A stretch of 64,000 nt of DNA from positions 62,001-126,000 of the forward strand of contig CANLQD010000007.1 in the NCBI GenBank assembly GCA_947493175.1, read 5' to 3'. This DNA is from an uncultured Flavobacteriaceae bacterium (GTDB taxonomy: Bacteria; Bacteroidota; Bacteroidia; Flavobacteriales; Flavobacteriaceae). The position numbers and the translations under genes were made by a program. The number at the start of each line of letters is the position of its first letter. The first letter of the stretch is position 1. This document shows, in pieces, positions 33,362 to 42,669 of this stretch. The notes below the pieces were generated by a model, which saw only the letters and a program-made list of their open reading frames with translations, was not told the DNA's origin and searched no databases.

Positions 33362-34183
33362 TTAAATTTTAAAAGTGACAACCGGAATTTTCGCATGGTT
33401 CGCTAGATCTTCACCAATGCTACCCATAAAGAAATGTGAAATTCCTTTGCGACCATGTGTCGGGATCCCGATGATGTCGGCACCCACCATATCACTGTAG
33501 TTAAGGATTCCCTTTTCTATGGCATAGTCGTTATGAATCGTTACGTTTAGATCAGAACATGCTTTTTGCATAAAGTGGTGAATTCGGTTTTGAAGATCGG
33601 AGGTACTACGAAACTTATCTCCCGGTGTATTTACATAAACCAAATCCATAGTCGCCGATAGCATATCGGCAAATACTTTTGCCCGCTGAAAAGCGGCAAG
33701 ACTTTCATCTTCAAAATCACAGGCAAACACGAAATGTTGTGCCTTAAAATGCTCTAGATCTTTTTTGATGACCAATACCGGAACTTCGGAACTGCGAACT
33801 ACCTTTTCGGCGTTAGAGCCCACAAATAGCTCCTCAAAACCATCACTACCATTAGAGCCCATGACTACCAAATCGGCTGTGTACTCTTGGGCTATCTTGT
33901 TCAATTCATCAAAGACTTTATAGGGCTTTACGATCGCCGTTACCGAAACATCTTTCAAATACTCCTTGTTCAGAAAAGAGGTCAACTTTTTTTCAGCCGC
34001 CTTTAAAAAGAATACCGCCTGCTGCGCCTGTATGTTATCCGTAGAGGAAAAAATAGCGTCCGAAAGCTCTAACATATGAACCGTCAAAATTTTGGAATCA
34101 TGCTTCTTGGCCAGGGATGCGGCTGCTTTCAGGGCAAATTCAGATTGTTTTGAAAAATCAATGGGTACAATAATATTGTTCAT
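33362..34183 (-). CDS. Universal stress protein, tandem UspA domains
   Basis: A 273-residue cytoplasmic protein with two UspA domains (about 1-145 and 150-273). The first has the nucleotide-binding pattern GxxG-9x-G(S/T) in MGSNGSDGFEELFVGSNAEKV. The second has IPTHGRKGISHFFMGSIGED. ATP-binding Usp proteins act in stress survival. It lies 28 bases after the sulfatase gene on the same strand and may be co-transcribed with it, which is common for Usp genes in Bacteroidota polysaccharide loci, though a functional link is not shown. Confidence 0.92.
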   Translation of the reverse strand: MNNIIVPIDFSKQSEFALKAAASLAKKHDSKILTVHMLELSDAIFSSTDNIQAQQAVFFLKAAEKKLTSFLNKEYLKDVSVTAIVKPYKVFDELNKIAQEYTADLVVMGSNGSDGFEELFVGSNAEKVVRSSEVPVLVIKKDLEHFKAQHFVFACDFEDESLAAFQRAKVFADMLSATMDLVYVNTPGDKFRSTSDLQNRIHHFMQKACSDLNVTIHNDYAIEKGILNYSDMVGADIIGIPTHGRKGISHFFMGSIGEDLANHAKIPVVTFKI

Positions 34184-34211
34184 AGGGATATACTTTATAC
34201 ATTAACGCTTG

Positions 34212-35813
34212 CTATTCTTTAACGAGCACCTTTCCCAAGGTATTGCCCTCTCCATCTAAATAGTCAACCTCAAAGTCGGATTCATTGACCCAAGCGGCCT
34301 TTGGTTTTTCCCCTGCCATAAAACGTTTGTAAAAACCCTTTCCTCCGGCCAGAGGAGCACGTTCATACAGATGTCCGAAACCGACCATTCTCAGATCTCC
34401 TTGTGCCAGCAACTTGTCTTCCATTTCTTTTCTAAGATTGTTTTTAACAACGGAGTATGCCCTATCGGCTATAAGATTGTTGACACAAAACGGATCGTTC
34501 CCTATATGATATAATTCCTCTGCTGCCCTTTTGCCAAAGTTCAGTTTCCAAAACCGGATATCTTCCCCAGTACGTCTTAGATTCAGAATTTCTGTTTTGG
34601 TCGGACTCCCGTCAGAATTTAAATAGCCCGTTTCCGGATTCCCGGACGGCCATCGATCCGTTTCATAATTTTTAAGGTAGAGCATACTGTCTTTATAGAT
34701 ACCACGAATGGGATAGCCCACATCGTTGGGCCTTCCGGTATCATGCCGCTCTTTCCCCACCAATACATAATTTCGCTCCTTTTCGATTTGTCCCGACCGT
34801 TCGGATTCAATTATATTCAGGAGGCTTTTCCCGGCAGCCGGATACATTCCTGATGTTTCCCACGGTACTTTTGCCACTTCCAAAAAGGTAGGGGCCAAAT
34901 CGATAAAGCTGATATAATCATCCACTATTCTTCCTAACCCATTCATTTTCCCCTTCCAAAGCATCGCGAAGGGCACGTGATTTGCATTTTCGTATTGATC
35001 GCCCTTTACCCTTGGAAAAGGCATTCCGTGGTCAGAAGTCACTACGATCAACGTATTCTCCAAAAGGCTGCGTTCTTTCAGGGTGCTGATGATTTCCCCG
35101 ATATGGCGGTCGGTATCCTCGATTTCATAGGCATAATCCAACAGATCGTTGCGGGTCACCTCGTTATCGGGCCAATAGGGAGGGAAGTCTTTGATCATAC
35201 CGGTCGTCTTACCGCCCAACCTTACTCCTGTTCCATAGTCATATCCACGATGTGGTTCGGTAGAGCCGACCCAAAAACTCCATGGCTTGTCTTCAGGTGC
35301 TTTTTCCAGAAAATCCTTAAAATTACCGCTGTAGTCGTTCTTGGAAATGCTAGTCGTTGCCGGTTTTAGCGTCTTTTCGTCAAAAGCAGGCCCCATGACT
35401 TCCCGTTGGCGCCCGTCTTCGGTAAGAGTTTTTCCCGGGGCATATCCTTTACCCGTATGACCTATGGTGTAGCCATTTTCTCGAAGTACTTCTTGATAAG
35501 TCTTGAACTTCGGCGGAAAATAAATATAATGGTTCGCTGCCGCATCTAGCTGCCAAGAATTACGCCCGGTCATTACCGCGGCGCGCGACGGGGCACACTT
35601 TGCATTGGGGGTGTATGCCCTGTTAAAAAGAATTCCCTCTTTCGCAATCCCATCGAAAGCCGGAGTACTGACATACGTACTTCCGTATGCGCCCATATCG
35701 AGACCTGCATCATCGAACATAACGACCAAAATATTCGGCCTGTTGTCTTTTTGAGCTTGAATATTTCCAAAACACATGGCCCAAAAAAGTAGTAAAAGTC
35801 CTTTCAGTCTCAT
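34212..35813 (-). CDS. Type I formylglycine-dependent sulfatase (exported)
   Basis: About 533 residues from the ATG at 35813 (MRLKGLLLLFWAMCF), which gives a normal signal peptide ending QAQ; the upstream ATG at 35849 adds a hydrophilic stretch and is less likely. The sulfatase signature is CAPSRAAVMTGR, with Cys73 the residue turned into formylglycine. Metal and substrate residues are seen in NILVVMFDDAG and TSDHGMPFPR. The C-terminal part has the usual small beta domain. It removes sulfate esters from a glycan in the periplasm. It follows the symporter gene. A maturase must be elsewhere, as none is in the window. Confidence 0.93.
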   Translation of the reverse strand: MRLKGLLLLFWAMCFGNIQAQKDNRPNILVVMFDDAGLDMGAYGSTYVSTPAFDGIAKEGILFNRAYTPNAKCAPSRAAVMTGRNSWQLDAAANHYIYFPPKFKTYQEVLRENGYTIGHTGKGYAPGKTLTEDGRQREVMGPAFDEKTLKPATTSISKNDYSGNFKDFLEKAPEDKPWSFWVGSTEPHRGYDYGTGVRLGGKTTGMIKDFPPYWPDNEVTRNDLLDYAYEIEDTDRHIGEIISTLKERSLLENTLIVVTSDHGMPFPRVKGDQYENANHVPFAMLWKGKMNGLGRIVDDYISFIDLAPTFLEVAKVPWETSGMYPAAGKSLLNIIESERSGQIEKERNYVLVGKERHDTGRPNDVGYPIRGIYKDSMLYLKNYETDRWPSGNPETGYLNSDGSPTKTEILNLRRTGEDIRFWKLNFGKRAAEELYHIGNDPFCVNNLIADRAYSVVKNNLRKEMEDKLLAQGDLRMVGFGHLYERAPLAGGKGFYKRFMAGEKPKAAWVNESDFEVDYLDGEGNTLGKVLVKE

Positions 35814-35851
35814 TCCAATCGATATCTCAATACGTATCCCACCGTTCATTT

Positions 35852-37477
35852 CTACAGAGATAACGTACTAAAGGAAATCATGATGTATAAGACCACGGCA
35901 ATTACGGCAATGGAGGCCAAAACATCCCAAATGTTATAGCTCGATTTATTTGCTGCCTTCTGCTCGGCCGTTACGGTTCCAAAGGTTAGACCTTGTAATT
36001 GGGCTTCCGAAGGTTTGGGATAAAACATGCTTACCGTGACCGCGATAGCTACGCATATGGCAAAGAAGTAGGCCCCAAAGACCAGCCAATTGATATCGGC
36101 AATGTTGAACATAAAGCTCCCCTCAACAAAACTCGATTTCATTATCTCCAAGGTCAGTTTTGTGAATCCTATCAACAGCCCCCCGATCAAAGTAGCAATC
36201 GCTCCATTGGCATTGATTCGCTTATAGAAGATACCAAGTAAGAACACTGCGGTAATTGGCGGTGATATATAAGCCTGTACATTTTGGAGGTATTCGTAAA
36301 GTCCGTCTGAAAGTCGGGTAATAATCGGAATCCACAGAAGCCCCAATCCGACTACAAAAAAAGTGGCGATTCTACCTGTTTTTACTAATTCTTCCTCAGG
36401 CTTTTCAGGTTTTATCTTTTTATAAATATCCAACGTAAACAAGGTAGAGCAGGAATTGAATACCGAAGCCAATGAACTCATAAGCGCCGCCAGCAGACCT
36501 GCTGCCACCAACCCTCGAAGACCCGATGGCAACAAATTGCTCATTAAGACAGGAAAGGCTTCATCTGGACTGTCCCAATCCAACTTCCCTTGCATTTTAA
36601 GGCCCAAAGCGACTACCCCGGGAATTAAAAAAAGAAAAACAGGCATCAACTTTAACAAGGCCCCAAAAATACTACCTCTTCGTCCTTCCTTGATATTCTT
36701 GGCAGTGAGTACTCGCTGTACAATGACTTGATCGGTACACCAATACCAAATACCCACAATGGTACTTGTTAAAAAAAGTGGCAACCATGGGTAGTCGGGA
36801 TCAGAGTTGGGCCGCCACATATTAAAATAGTCTGCGCCGACTGTTTCCTTGAGCTCTCCCCAGCCTCCAACGGCATCTAAACCCATTACCGTTAGCACCC
36901 CTGCACCGAGTACCAGCACAATCGCCTGGATGGTTTCGGTGTATACAACAGCTCGCATACCTCCGAGTACGGTATACAGCCCTGTCAATACAACCGTGGC
37001 GACCGCTCCGATCCAAAATGGTATTCCCAATAGCGCGGATACTACTACACCCCCGGCATAGATGGTCACTGACACCTTGGTCAGTATATAGGCAATTAAG
37101 GATACGACCGAAAGCACCCATCGAGACCGTGCATCAAAGCGTTTCTCTAAAAATTCGGGCATCGTAAAAACACCACTTCGTGCATAAAAGGGCAGAAAAA
37201 CCCAACCTAGCATCAATACAATCCATGCATGCAACTCATAAATCAAAAGAGGCATTTTATCTCCTGCGCCATTACCCGCCAAACCCACTACATGCTCGGA
37301 ACCGATATTTGAAGCAAAAATGGAAGCCCCAACGATGAACCAGCCCATATTTCGACCTGCCAAGAAATAGTCTTCCGTGTTTTTCTGTTTTTGTTTGATG
37401 ACCCACCAGGCGACCCCTAGTAGAATTAAAAAATAGGCTGTGATAACAACCCAATCGAAAGCATCTAATCCTTTCAT
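35852..37477 (-). CDS. Sodium/solute symporter (SSS family)
   Basis: A 541-residue inner-membrane transporter with about 13-14 hydrophobic helices. It starts with VITAYFLILLGVAWWVIKQ and contains ASNIGSEHVVGLAGNGAG, the SSS-type unwound helix region, and LAALMSSLASVFNSCSTLF, which matches the sodium-binding part of the fifth core helix. Bacteroidota relatives import sugars or sugar derivatives such as N-acetyl sugars or sialic acid. Given the GH109-like gene upstream and the sulfatase downstream, import of a hexosamine or its desulfated product is plausible but inferred. Confidence 0.9.
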   Translation of the reverse strand: MKGLDAFDWVVITAYFLILLGVAWWVIKQKQKNTEDYFLAGRNMGWFIVGASIFASNIGSEHVVGLAGNGAGDKMPLLIYELHAWIVLMLGWVFLPFYARSGVFTMPEFLEKRFDARSRWVLSVVSLIAYILTKVSVTIYAGGVVVSALLGIPFWIGAVATVVLTGLYTVLGGMRAVVYTETIQAIVLVLGAGVLTVMGLDAVGGWGELKETVGADYFNMWRPNSDPDYPWLPLFLTSTIVGIWYWCTDQVIVQRVLTAKNIKEGRRGSIFGALLKLMPVFLFLIPGVVALGLKMQGKLDWDSPDEAFPVLMSNLLPSGLRGLVAAGLLAALMSSLASVFNSCSTLFTLDIYKKIKPEKPEEELVKTGRIATFFVVGLGLLWIPIITRLSDGLYEYLQNVQAYISPPITAVFLLGIFYKRINANGAIATLIGGLLIGFTKLTLEIMKSSFVEGSFMFNIADINWLVFGAYFFAICVAIAVTVSMFYPKPSEAQLQGLTFGTVTAEQKAANKSSYNIWDVLASIAVIAVVLYIMISFSTLSL

Positions 37478-37533
37478 AAAAATTTGTTTAATTGGTTATT
37501 GATAAGTTGATTGAATAAGGGCTTCGCCCAAAT

Positions 37534-38892
37534 TTAATAGGTGTCTTTCATCCATTGGTAGGGTTTTCTCTTCATCCACATACCCCGTGTAAAATCAGGA
37601 AAATACTGAGGCGAGCCATTGTTCTCAATAGAAGCTTCCGACAATGGGGTAACGGCACTCCAAGCAGCGGCGTCATAGGCATCCATAGGAGGTGCTGTAT
37701 TTTCCTTTGCAGATTCTACAAAAGAATTGATTACAAAAAAGTCCATTCCACCGTGGCCTGCATCCAGTGCATATTCCCCATATTTTTTCCAGAGGGGATG
37801 GTCGTATTTTGCCAACCACTCTTTATCTTCGTCCCATGCATGTGCTTTTGATTGTCCTTCGATATACATCCGATTTCCATCATTCTCCCAAAGTCCATTC
37901 GACCCCTGCACACGAAACCCCAAGGAATAAGGGCGAGGTAGGTTGCAGTCATGAGTAATAATAATCGTCTCCCCATTGGCTGTTTCCAACGTAGAGGTAA
38001 TAACATCCCCCTGTTTGAACTTCACTTTGGCATTCGGATGTTCTTCCCCTCCGACCTTTACGATGTAATTATGCAGTCCGATAGCTTTTGTGGCATGTGA
38101 AGTCATGGAAACAAACCGATTGCCACGATTGATATCGGCCATCACGGCTATGGGGCCCAATCCGTGGGTGGGATATACATCCGCATTTCGTTTTACAGAA
38201 TGTTCGGTACGCCATTTCGCTTCGGAAATTGCTTTTTCACCAAATTCTACACCTCCACCATAAGGCTGTTTGCCATTATTGAACTTTACCTCGCGCAAAT
38301 CGTGTTGATAGCCACACCTAAAATGTACCAGCTCTCCGAATACCTTCTGTTTCACCATGTTCAATACCGCCATGATATCCCTGCGATAGTTTACATTTTC
38401 TAGAATCATCATATGGGTCCCTGTTTCCTCATGTGCGTTGACCAAGTCCCAACACTCCTCCAAGGTATTCGATGCCGATACCTCTACCCCTACGTATTTA
38501 CCGGCCTTCATTGCATCGACCGCCATACGGGTATGCCACAGCCAAGGAGTAGCAACAATAACCGCATCTACCTCTTTCAACTCAAGTAAGTTCCGATAAT
38601 CATAATCATTACTTCCGAAAACCTTGGGGGGTTTTCCACCTGCTTTGGAGACCACGTCCTTTGCAATAGCTATTCGCGTGGGGTCAATATCGCAAACGGC
38701 AGCAATGTTCACATCTTTGCGTAGCAACAGATTTTCAAGATGATTTGTTCCGCGAAGACCTACACCAATCAACCCAACGTTTAATTTTTCGCTTTGATCA
38801 AGGCCGATGGTACCATAAGCAAACCCTGGAAGCAAGGCGGCCCCGGCACCTACAATTGCCGATTTTTGCAAAAAGGTTCTTCTTGAATTCAT
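37534..38892 (-). CDS. Gfo/Idh/MocA-family protein, GH109-like (alpha-N-acetylgalactosaminidase type)
   Basis: A 452-residue protein with a twin-arginine signal (NSRRTFLQKSAIVGAGAALL), so exported folded with its cofactor bound. The Rossmann motif is GVGLRGTNHLENLL. Several blocks match GH109 exo-hexosaminidases closely: GYQHDLREVKFNNGKQPYGG, EAKWRTEHSVKRN, PTHGLGPIAVMADINRGNR and LDAGHGGMDFF. GH109 enzymes use NAD for an elimination/addition mechanism that releases terminal alpha-N-acetylgalactosamine. It heads the leftward operon of symporter, sulfatase and Usp. Substrate is from family resemblance only. Confidence 0.85.
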   Translation of the reverse strand: MNSRRTFLQKSAIVGAGAALLPGFAYGTIGLDQSEKLNVGLIGVGLRGTNHLENLLLRKDVNIAAVCDIDPTRIAIAKDVVSKAGGKPPKVFGSNDYDYRNLLELKEVDAVIVATPWLWHTRMAVDAMKAGKYVGVEVSASNTLEECWDLVNAHEETGTHMMILENVNYRRDIMAVLNMVKQKVFGELVHFRCGYQHDLREVKFNNGKQPYGGGVEFGEKAISEAKWRTEHSVKRNADVYPTHGLGPIAVMADINRGNRFVSMTSHATKAIGLHNYIVKVGGEEHPNAKVKFKQGDVITSTLETANGETIIITHDCNLPRPYSLGFRVQGSNGLWENDGNRMYIEGQSKAHAWDEDKEWLAKYDHPLWKKYGEYALDAGHGGMDFFVINSFVESAKENTAPPMDAYDAAAWSAVTPLSEASIENNGSPQYFPDFTRGMWMKRKPYQWMKDTY

Positions 38893-39009
38893 TTCGTTCT
38901 CAAATTTTATCCAAACGTCAAATTATAAAAATTTTGCCAGCATACCTTGGGCAAAAGGCTTTTGTTTGAAAGGAAGGCGCTACAAACCCATTTTTTTGTC
39001 GTAAAAACC

Positions 39010-39017
39010 TATTTTTG
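39010..39017 (+). promoter_or_regulatory. -7 promoter box of the nucleotidyltransferase/kinase operon
   Basis: TATTTTTG matches the Bacteroidota -7 consensus TAnnTTTG exactly, 21 bases before the ATG at 39038. It lies in the 145-base divergent region that also serves the GH109-like gene. A TTTG at 38995-38998 is closer than usual for a -33 box. The expected leader would be short, about 15 bases. Confidence 0.4.
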
Positions 39018-39037
39018 CAATCTAAAACAGAAAACAA

Positions 39038-39922
39038 ATGACCTTATTATTGATGGCCGCGGGAAGCGGAAGCCGTTACGGAAAACTAAAACAATTCGAT
39101 GATTTAGGCCCGAGAGGGGAATTCCTAATGGAATTTGCCATGTACGATGCTATCAAAAACGGATTTGGTCATATTGTGGTCATCACCAAAAAAGAGAATG
39201 TTGATTTTCTAAAGGAACATTTGCAGGCCAGACTTCCTAAAACCGTGAAGTTAGATGTACTTGCCCAAGAAATCACCGACTTGCCCAATGGGGTTACTTT
39301 TTCAGGCGAGCGACCTAAACCTTGGGGAACTGCCCATGCTGTATGGACGGCTCGAAACGTAATCAATGACCCTTTTTGTGTCATCAATGCGGATGATTTT
39401 TATGGACAATCGGCCTATGCCAATGCTGCAAAATTCATTGAGGAACACCCTCAAGAAAATCATTATGCACTCGTAGGCTACACCTTAAAAGATACCCTGT
39501 CGGAACATGGGTCTGTTTCCCGTGGGGTCTGCATGACCCAAGGAGATGATTTGATATCGGTAGACGAACGCCTGAAATTGGAACAAAAAAACGATAAGGT
39601 AGTCGATGCCGACTCCGGTCTCGAATATACTGGAAACGAATTGGCAAGTATGAATTTTTGGATTTGTAGGCCTTCGATTTTTGAGGTCATTGAAACCGAG
39701 TTCCGAGAATTTTTGGCAGATGAACAAATGATAAAAACAAGCGAACTCTATATTCCAAAGACCATTCAAAAAATGTTGAAAGATGGTCTTGCCAAGGTAA
39801 AAGTGGTTCCCGCCCAAGACCAATGGTTCGGCGTCACGTATGCCAGCGATCGAGAGGTTGCCGTTGCCAGCTTACAGCAAAAGACAGGCGAAGGGCAGTA
39901 CATTTCACCTTTATGGCAGTAA
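39038..39922 (+). CDS. Sugar-1-phosphate nucleotidyltransferase
   Basis: A 294-residue cytoplasmic NTP-transferase. The signature LMAAGSGSRYGKLKQF is at the N terminus, with WGTAHAVWTA for base recognition and the metal-binding Asp pair in VINADDFYG. It transfers a nucleotide to a sugar-1-phosphate. It overlaps the next gene, a hexosamine-kinase-like phosphotransferase, by ten bases, so the pair probably converts a free sugar to a nucleotide sugar in two steps. The likely sugar is an N-acetylhexosamine, by context with the GH109-like gene. Confidence 0.9.
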   Translation: MTLLLMAAGSGSRYGKLKQFDDLGPRGEFLMEFAMYDAIKNGFGHIVVITKKENVDFLKEHLQARLPKTVKLDVLAQEITDLPNGVTFSGERPKPWGTAHAVWTARNVINDPFCVINADDFYGQSAYANAAKFIEEHPQENHYALVGYTLKDTLSEHGSVSRGVCMTQGDDLISVDERLKLEQKNDKVVDADSGLEYTGNELASMNFWICRPSIFEVIETEFREFLADEQMIKTSELYIPKTIQKMLKDGLAKVKVVPAQDQWFGVTYASDREVAVASLQQKTGEGQYISPLWQ

Positions 39923-40995
39923 AGCAACACAGTAATGGCATTCTGAATACCCTTCTGGAACAATTTCAAATTCCACCAGCCAAATACGCACTGCAAGCGA
40001 TCAACCAAGGTTTTATTAATGACACTTTCTTAGTATCCAGGGAGGGGGTTCCTTATTATGTACTACAACGGATCAACCATTCGGTATTTCCGAATGTTAC
40101 CGGTTTAATGGACAATATCGACAAGGCGTTCAAGCTTCTAGAAAGTAATTCTTATCGTTCTATTAAATTAGTGCCAAATCTGGAAGGAGGCACGTTCGTT
40201 AATCATAAAACCCATGGCTACTGGCGTTTGATGAGCTATATAGACAGTAGCTTAGCGTACGACACGACCAAAAGTGCATCGATTGCCCTTGAAGCCGGTC
40301 GCATCATCGGTACTTTTCATCTATTGCTGGACAGCGCCAATCCGGAGGACTATGTAGATACCATTCCACACTTTCATGATTTGTATTTTCGCAGTGATCA
40401 GTTTCGCAAAGCACTGGAGACGGCAACAGCGGAAAAGTTACAAATAGCCGAGGAAGCCATCTATTTTGCCAAGGAAACCCTAGAAAAGTTAACTATTTTG
40501 AACAGTGTTGCGCTTCCCCTTAGAATATGCCATAACGATACCAAGCTCAATAACATTCTCTTTTCAAAAAAAACTAAAAAAGCGCTCTGTCTCATCGACT
40601 TGGATACCTTGATGAAGGGGTACTTTCATTATGATTTTGGGGATGCTGTTCGTACCATTGCGAACACCGCCCCCGAAGATGAGCAAAACCACACCAACAT
40701 TACTTTTGACCGGGACCTGTTCAAGGCTTTTGTAGATGGCTTGGCCCTCAACGGGCCATTTTTGACCGAAAAAGAAATTGAAACCCTGCCATTAGGTGTT
40801 GTACTAATGCCTTTTTTACATGGTATTAGGGCACTCACAGATTACCTTAACGATAATATCTATTACAAGGTTGCCTATGAGAACCAAAATTTAGACAGAT
40901 GTCTGTCCCTTTTTGATTTTACCGCGAAAGCCATTAAATCATTGAAGTGGATGAAAGACTGTGTTCTACGGAAGCTGACCCCAATAGACTCATGA
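39913..40995 (+). CDS. Aminoglycoside-phosphotransferase-fold sugar kinase (NahK-like)
   Basis: About 360 residues from the ATG at 39913 (MAVKQHSNG). The upstream ATG at 39823 lies deep inside the nucleotidyltransferase gene and would add an unlikely basic stretch. The kinase fold shows the catalytic motif CHNDTKLNNILF and the metal motif LIDLDTLMKG (DxD-like), with YDFGDAVR after it. INQGFINDTFLV near the N terminus is the ATP-binding loop. N-acetylhexosamine 1-kinases (NahK) belong to this group and phosphorylate GlcNAc or GalNAc at C1. This fits the nucleotidyltransferase upstream. Confidence 0.83.
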   Translation: MAVKQHSNGILNTLLEQFQIPPAKYALQAINQGFINDTFLVSREGVPYYVLQRINHSVFPNVTGLMDNIDKAFKLLESNSYRSIKLVPNLEGGTFVNHKTHGYWRLMSYIDSSLAYDTTKSASIALEAGRIIGTFHLLLDSANPEDYVDTIPHFHDLYFRSDQFRKALETATAEKLQIAEEAIYFAKETLEKLTILNSVALPLRICHNDTKLNNILFSKKTKKALCLIDLDTLMKGYFHYDFGDAVRTIANTAPEDEQNHTNITFDRDLFKAFVDGLALNGPFLTEKEIETLPLGVVLMPFLHGIRALTDYLNDNIYYKVAYENQNLDRCLSLFDFTAKAIKSLKWMKDCVLRKLTPIDS

Positions 40996-41132
40996 TGATG
41001 TTGTTTTCGGTGTAGGGAATGGTTTTTCCACTCTAGTTTTTCAAATCAGAAGGACAATATTCCGCAGTGACGGCATGGTTGTTATATTTTATTTTTACAT
41101 TGTTGTTTACTACATATAGCAAACATCATCAC

Positions 41133-42665
41133 ATGTCAAAAAAGTATTTCCTTGCGATTGGTTGTTTTCTAGTAATGGCGATGTTTCACCTTGGTTTTGG
41201 ACAAAGTTCCATTCGCATGACCATTGGGCCCTCAAGAGAAATCCGAACAGACATGATAGGGGTCAATGGAAACTTGGCCGCTCTTGATCAACCTTGGGAG
41301 AACGACCGTTTACGAACTGCCTTTAAAACATTAAACGTTACGAATCTCCGATACCCTGCAGGCACCTTGGGCAATTATTGGGACTGGGGACTGGGAGCAA
41401 TTGATCGCTCAGTGCCCGATAGCTTGATGATACCTTGGGTCGTTGAAAAAAAACTTCATAAATCAGCAGCTCGGTATACGCTGGAAAATCTAGCCGAAGC
41501 ACATCAAAAGCTTCGCTTTAATCCAGTTTTTATGCTAAATATGCTCAGTAAAGACCTCGACCATGCCGTGACCCATCTGATACGCGCAGAAAAATTAGGG
41601 CTTCCCATCCGATACATCGAACTGGGCAATGAGCTTTACTTCGGACTGCCTTTCGAAACAAGTCGATACCCCACACCCGAGGAGTATGGAAAAACCTGCA
41701 GCGTATGGATCGATTCTTTAAAACAACGTTTCCCAAGCGCAAAATATGCGGTCATAGGGACGTATTTGGAACGAAATCCCAGACAAAAAAATTGGACGGC
41801 GAGGGTACTCGCCCACTGTAAAAATGCAGACGCCGTTACCTTTCACACCTATAGCCCTACCGGTATCGACGGAAAGCAAGAAAGAAAAAGTTTTACCGCC
41901 GGTAGTGAAGGCACTTCGGACCATCGCACAGCAACCCGCCACCAAAACTTTCGGACCCTTAAAGAACGGCAGTTATGGGAACTGGAACTATTAAAAGACT
42001 CAGCAGCCTATGCCAACTTTTTACAAACCGCGGTACGCTCGGCCGAAAGATACAAACGGATGGGCGTACCCGAAACCATGGAAGTTTGGGCAACGGAATA
42101 TAATATGCGTGCAGATTCGAGCGCTTTGCGCGGTAGCTGGGCAAATGCATTGTATACGGCCAAATACTATGACGCTTTTCTCAAAGGCCCCATTAATTTG
42201 ACCAATATTCACAACATCACCGGTGATTTGTTTCCTCAGATATACACGAAAACCGATCAGTTAGGACATATTCTTCATAAAAAATTATCCACAGTGCCTT
42301 ATACCCTATCCGCCCAAGGCGTTGCGACCTCTCTATATGCCAGAGCGTCTAGGGGAATGCATGGGGCGGCCACCATTTTGTTTTCGGAGGTTCCAGAAAT
42401 AAGCGATGACCGGGGACAAAGTGTTGCATTGTTAAGCGGGTGGACTTTCTTTTCCGATACCGCCCGAACTTTTTTATTGGTAAACTATAGCAATCTCTCT
42501 ATCTCACTATCCTTGCCCGAATCTCTACAAGGAAGTACCTTTTCCCAATACCACACGCCTTTGGAACATTATATCAACAACGGATTAAAAACGGTAAATC
42601 ATGTTTCAAAATCGACCGGAGCTCTTTTGTTGTTACCGCCCGCTTCCTTCACCTTAATAGAATAG
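41133..42665 (+). CDS. Secreted clan GH-A glycoside hydrolase
   Basis: About 510 residues from the ATG at 41133 (MSKKYFLAIG), which gives a clean signal peptide; an upstream ATG at 41067 is less likely. A TIM-barrel with the acid/base motif GNE in ELGNELYFG (Glu167) and a likely nucleophile in VWATEYNM (Glu322) is followed by a C-terminal beta-sandwich (about 410-510). These are features of clan GH-A families such as GH39, GH51 and GH79; the exact family is not clear to me. It lies between the kinase and a sulfatase, so it probably acts on the same sulfated glycan. Confidence 0.78.
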   Translation: MSKKYFLAIGCFLVMAMFHLGFGQSSIRMTIGPSREIRTDMIGVNGNLAALDQPWENDRLRTAFKTLNVTNLRYPAGTLGNYWDWGLGAIDRSVPDSLMIPWVVEKKLHKSAARYTLENLAEAHQKLRFNPVFMLNMLSKDLDHAVTHLIRAEKLGLPIRYIELGNELYFGLPFETSRYPTPEEYGKTCSVWIDSLKQRFPSAKYAVIGTYLERNPRQKNWTARVLAHCKNADAVTFHTYSPTGIDGKQERKSFTAGSEGTSDHRTATRHQNFRTLKERQLWELELLKDSAAYANFLQTAVRSAERYKRMGVPETMEVWATEYNMRADSSALRGSWANALYTAKYYDAFLKGPINLTNIHNITGDLFPQIYTKTDQLGHILHKKLSTVPYTLSAQGVATSLYARASRGMHGAATILFSEVPEISDDRGQSVALLSGWTFFSDTARTFLLVNYSNLSISLSLPESLQGSTFSQYHTPLEHYINNGLKTVNHVSKSTGALLLLPPASFTLIE

Positions 42666-42669
42666 TCTT

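Noticed and set aside
39823..39912. Extended N terminus of the sugar kinase starting inside the nucleotidyltransferase gene
   Set aside because: The 30 extra residues are Arg/Cys-rich and unlike kinase N termini; the ATG at 39913 is a better start.
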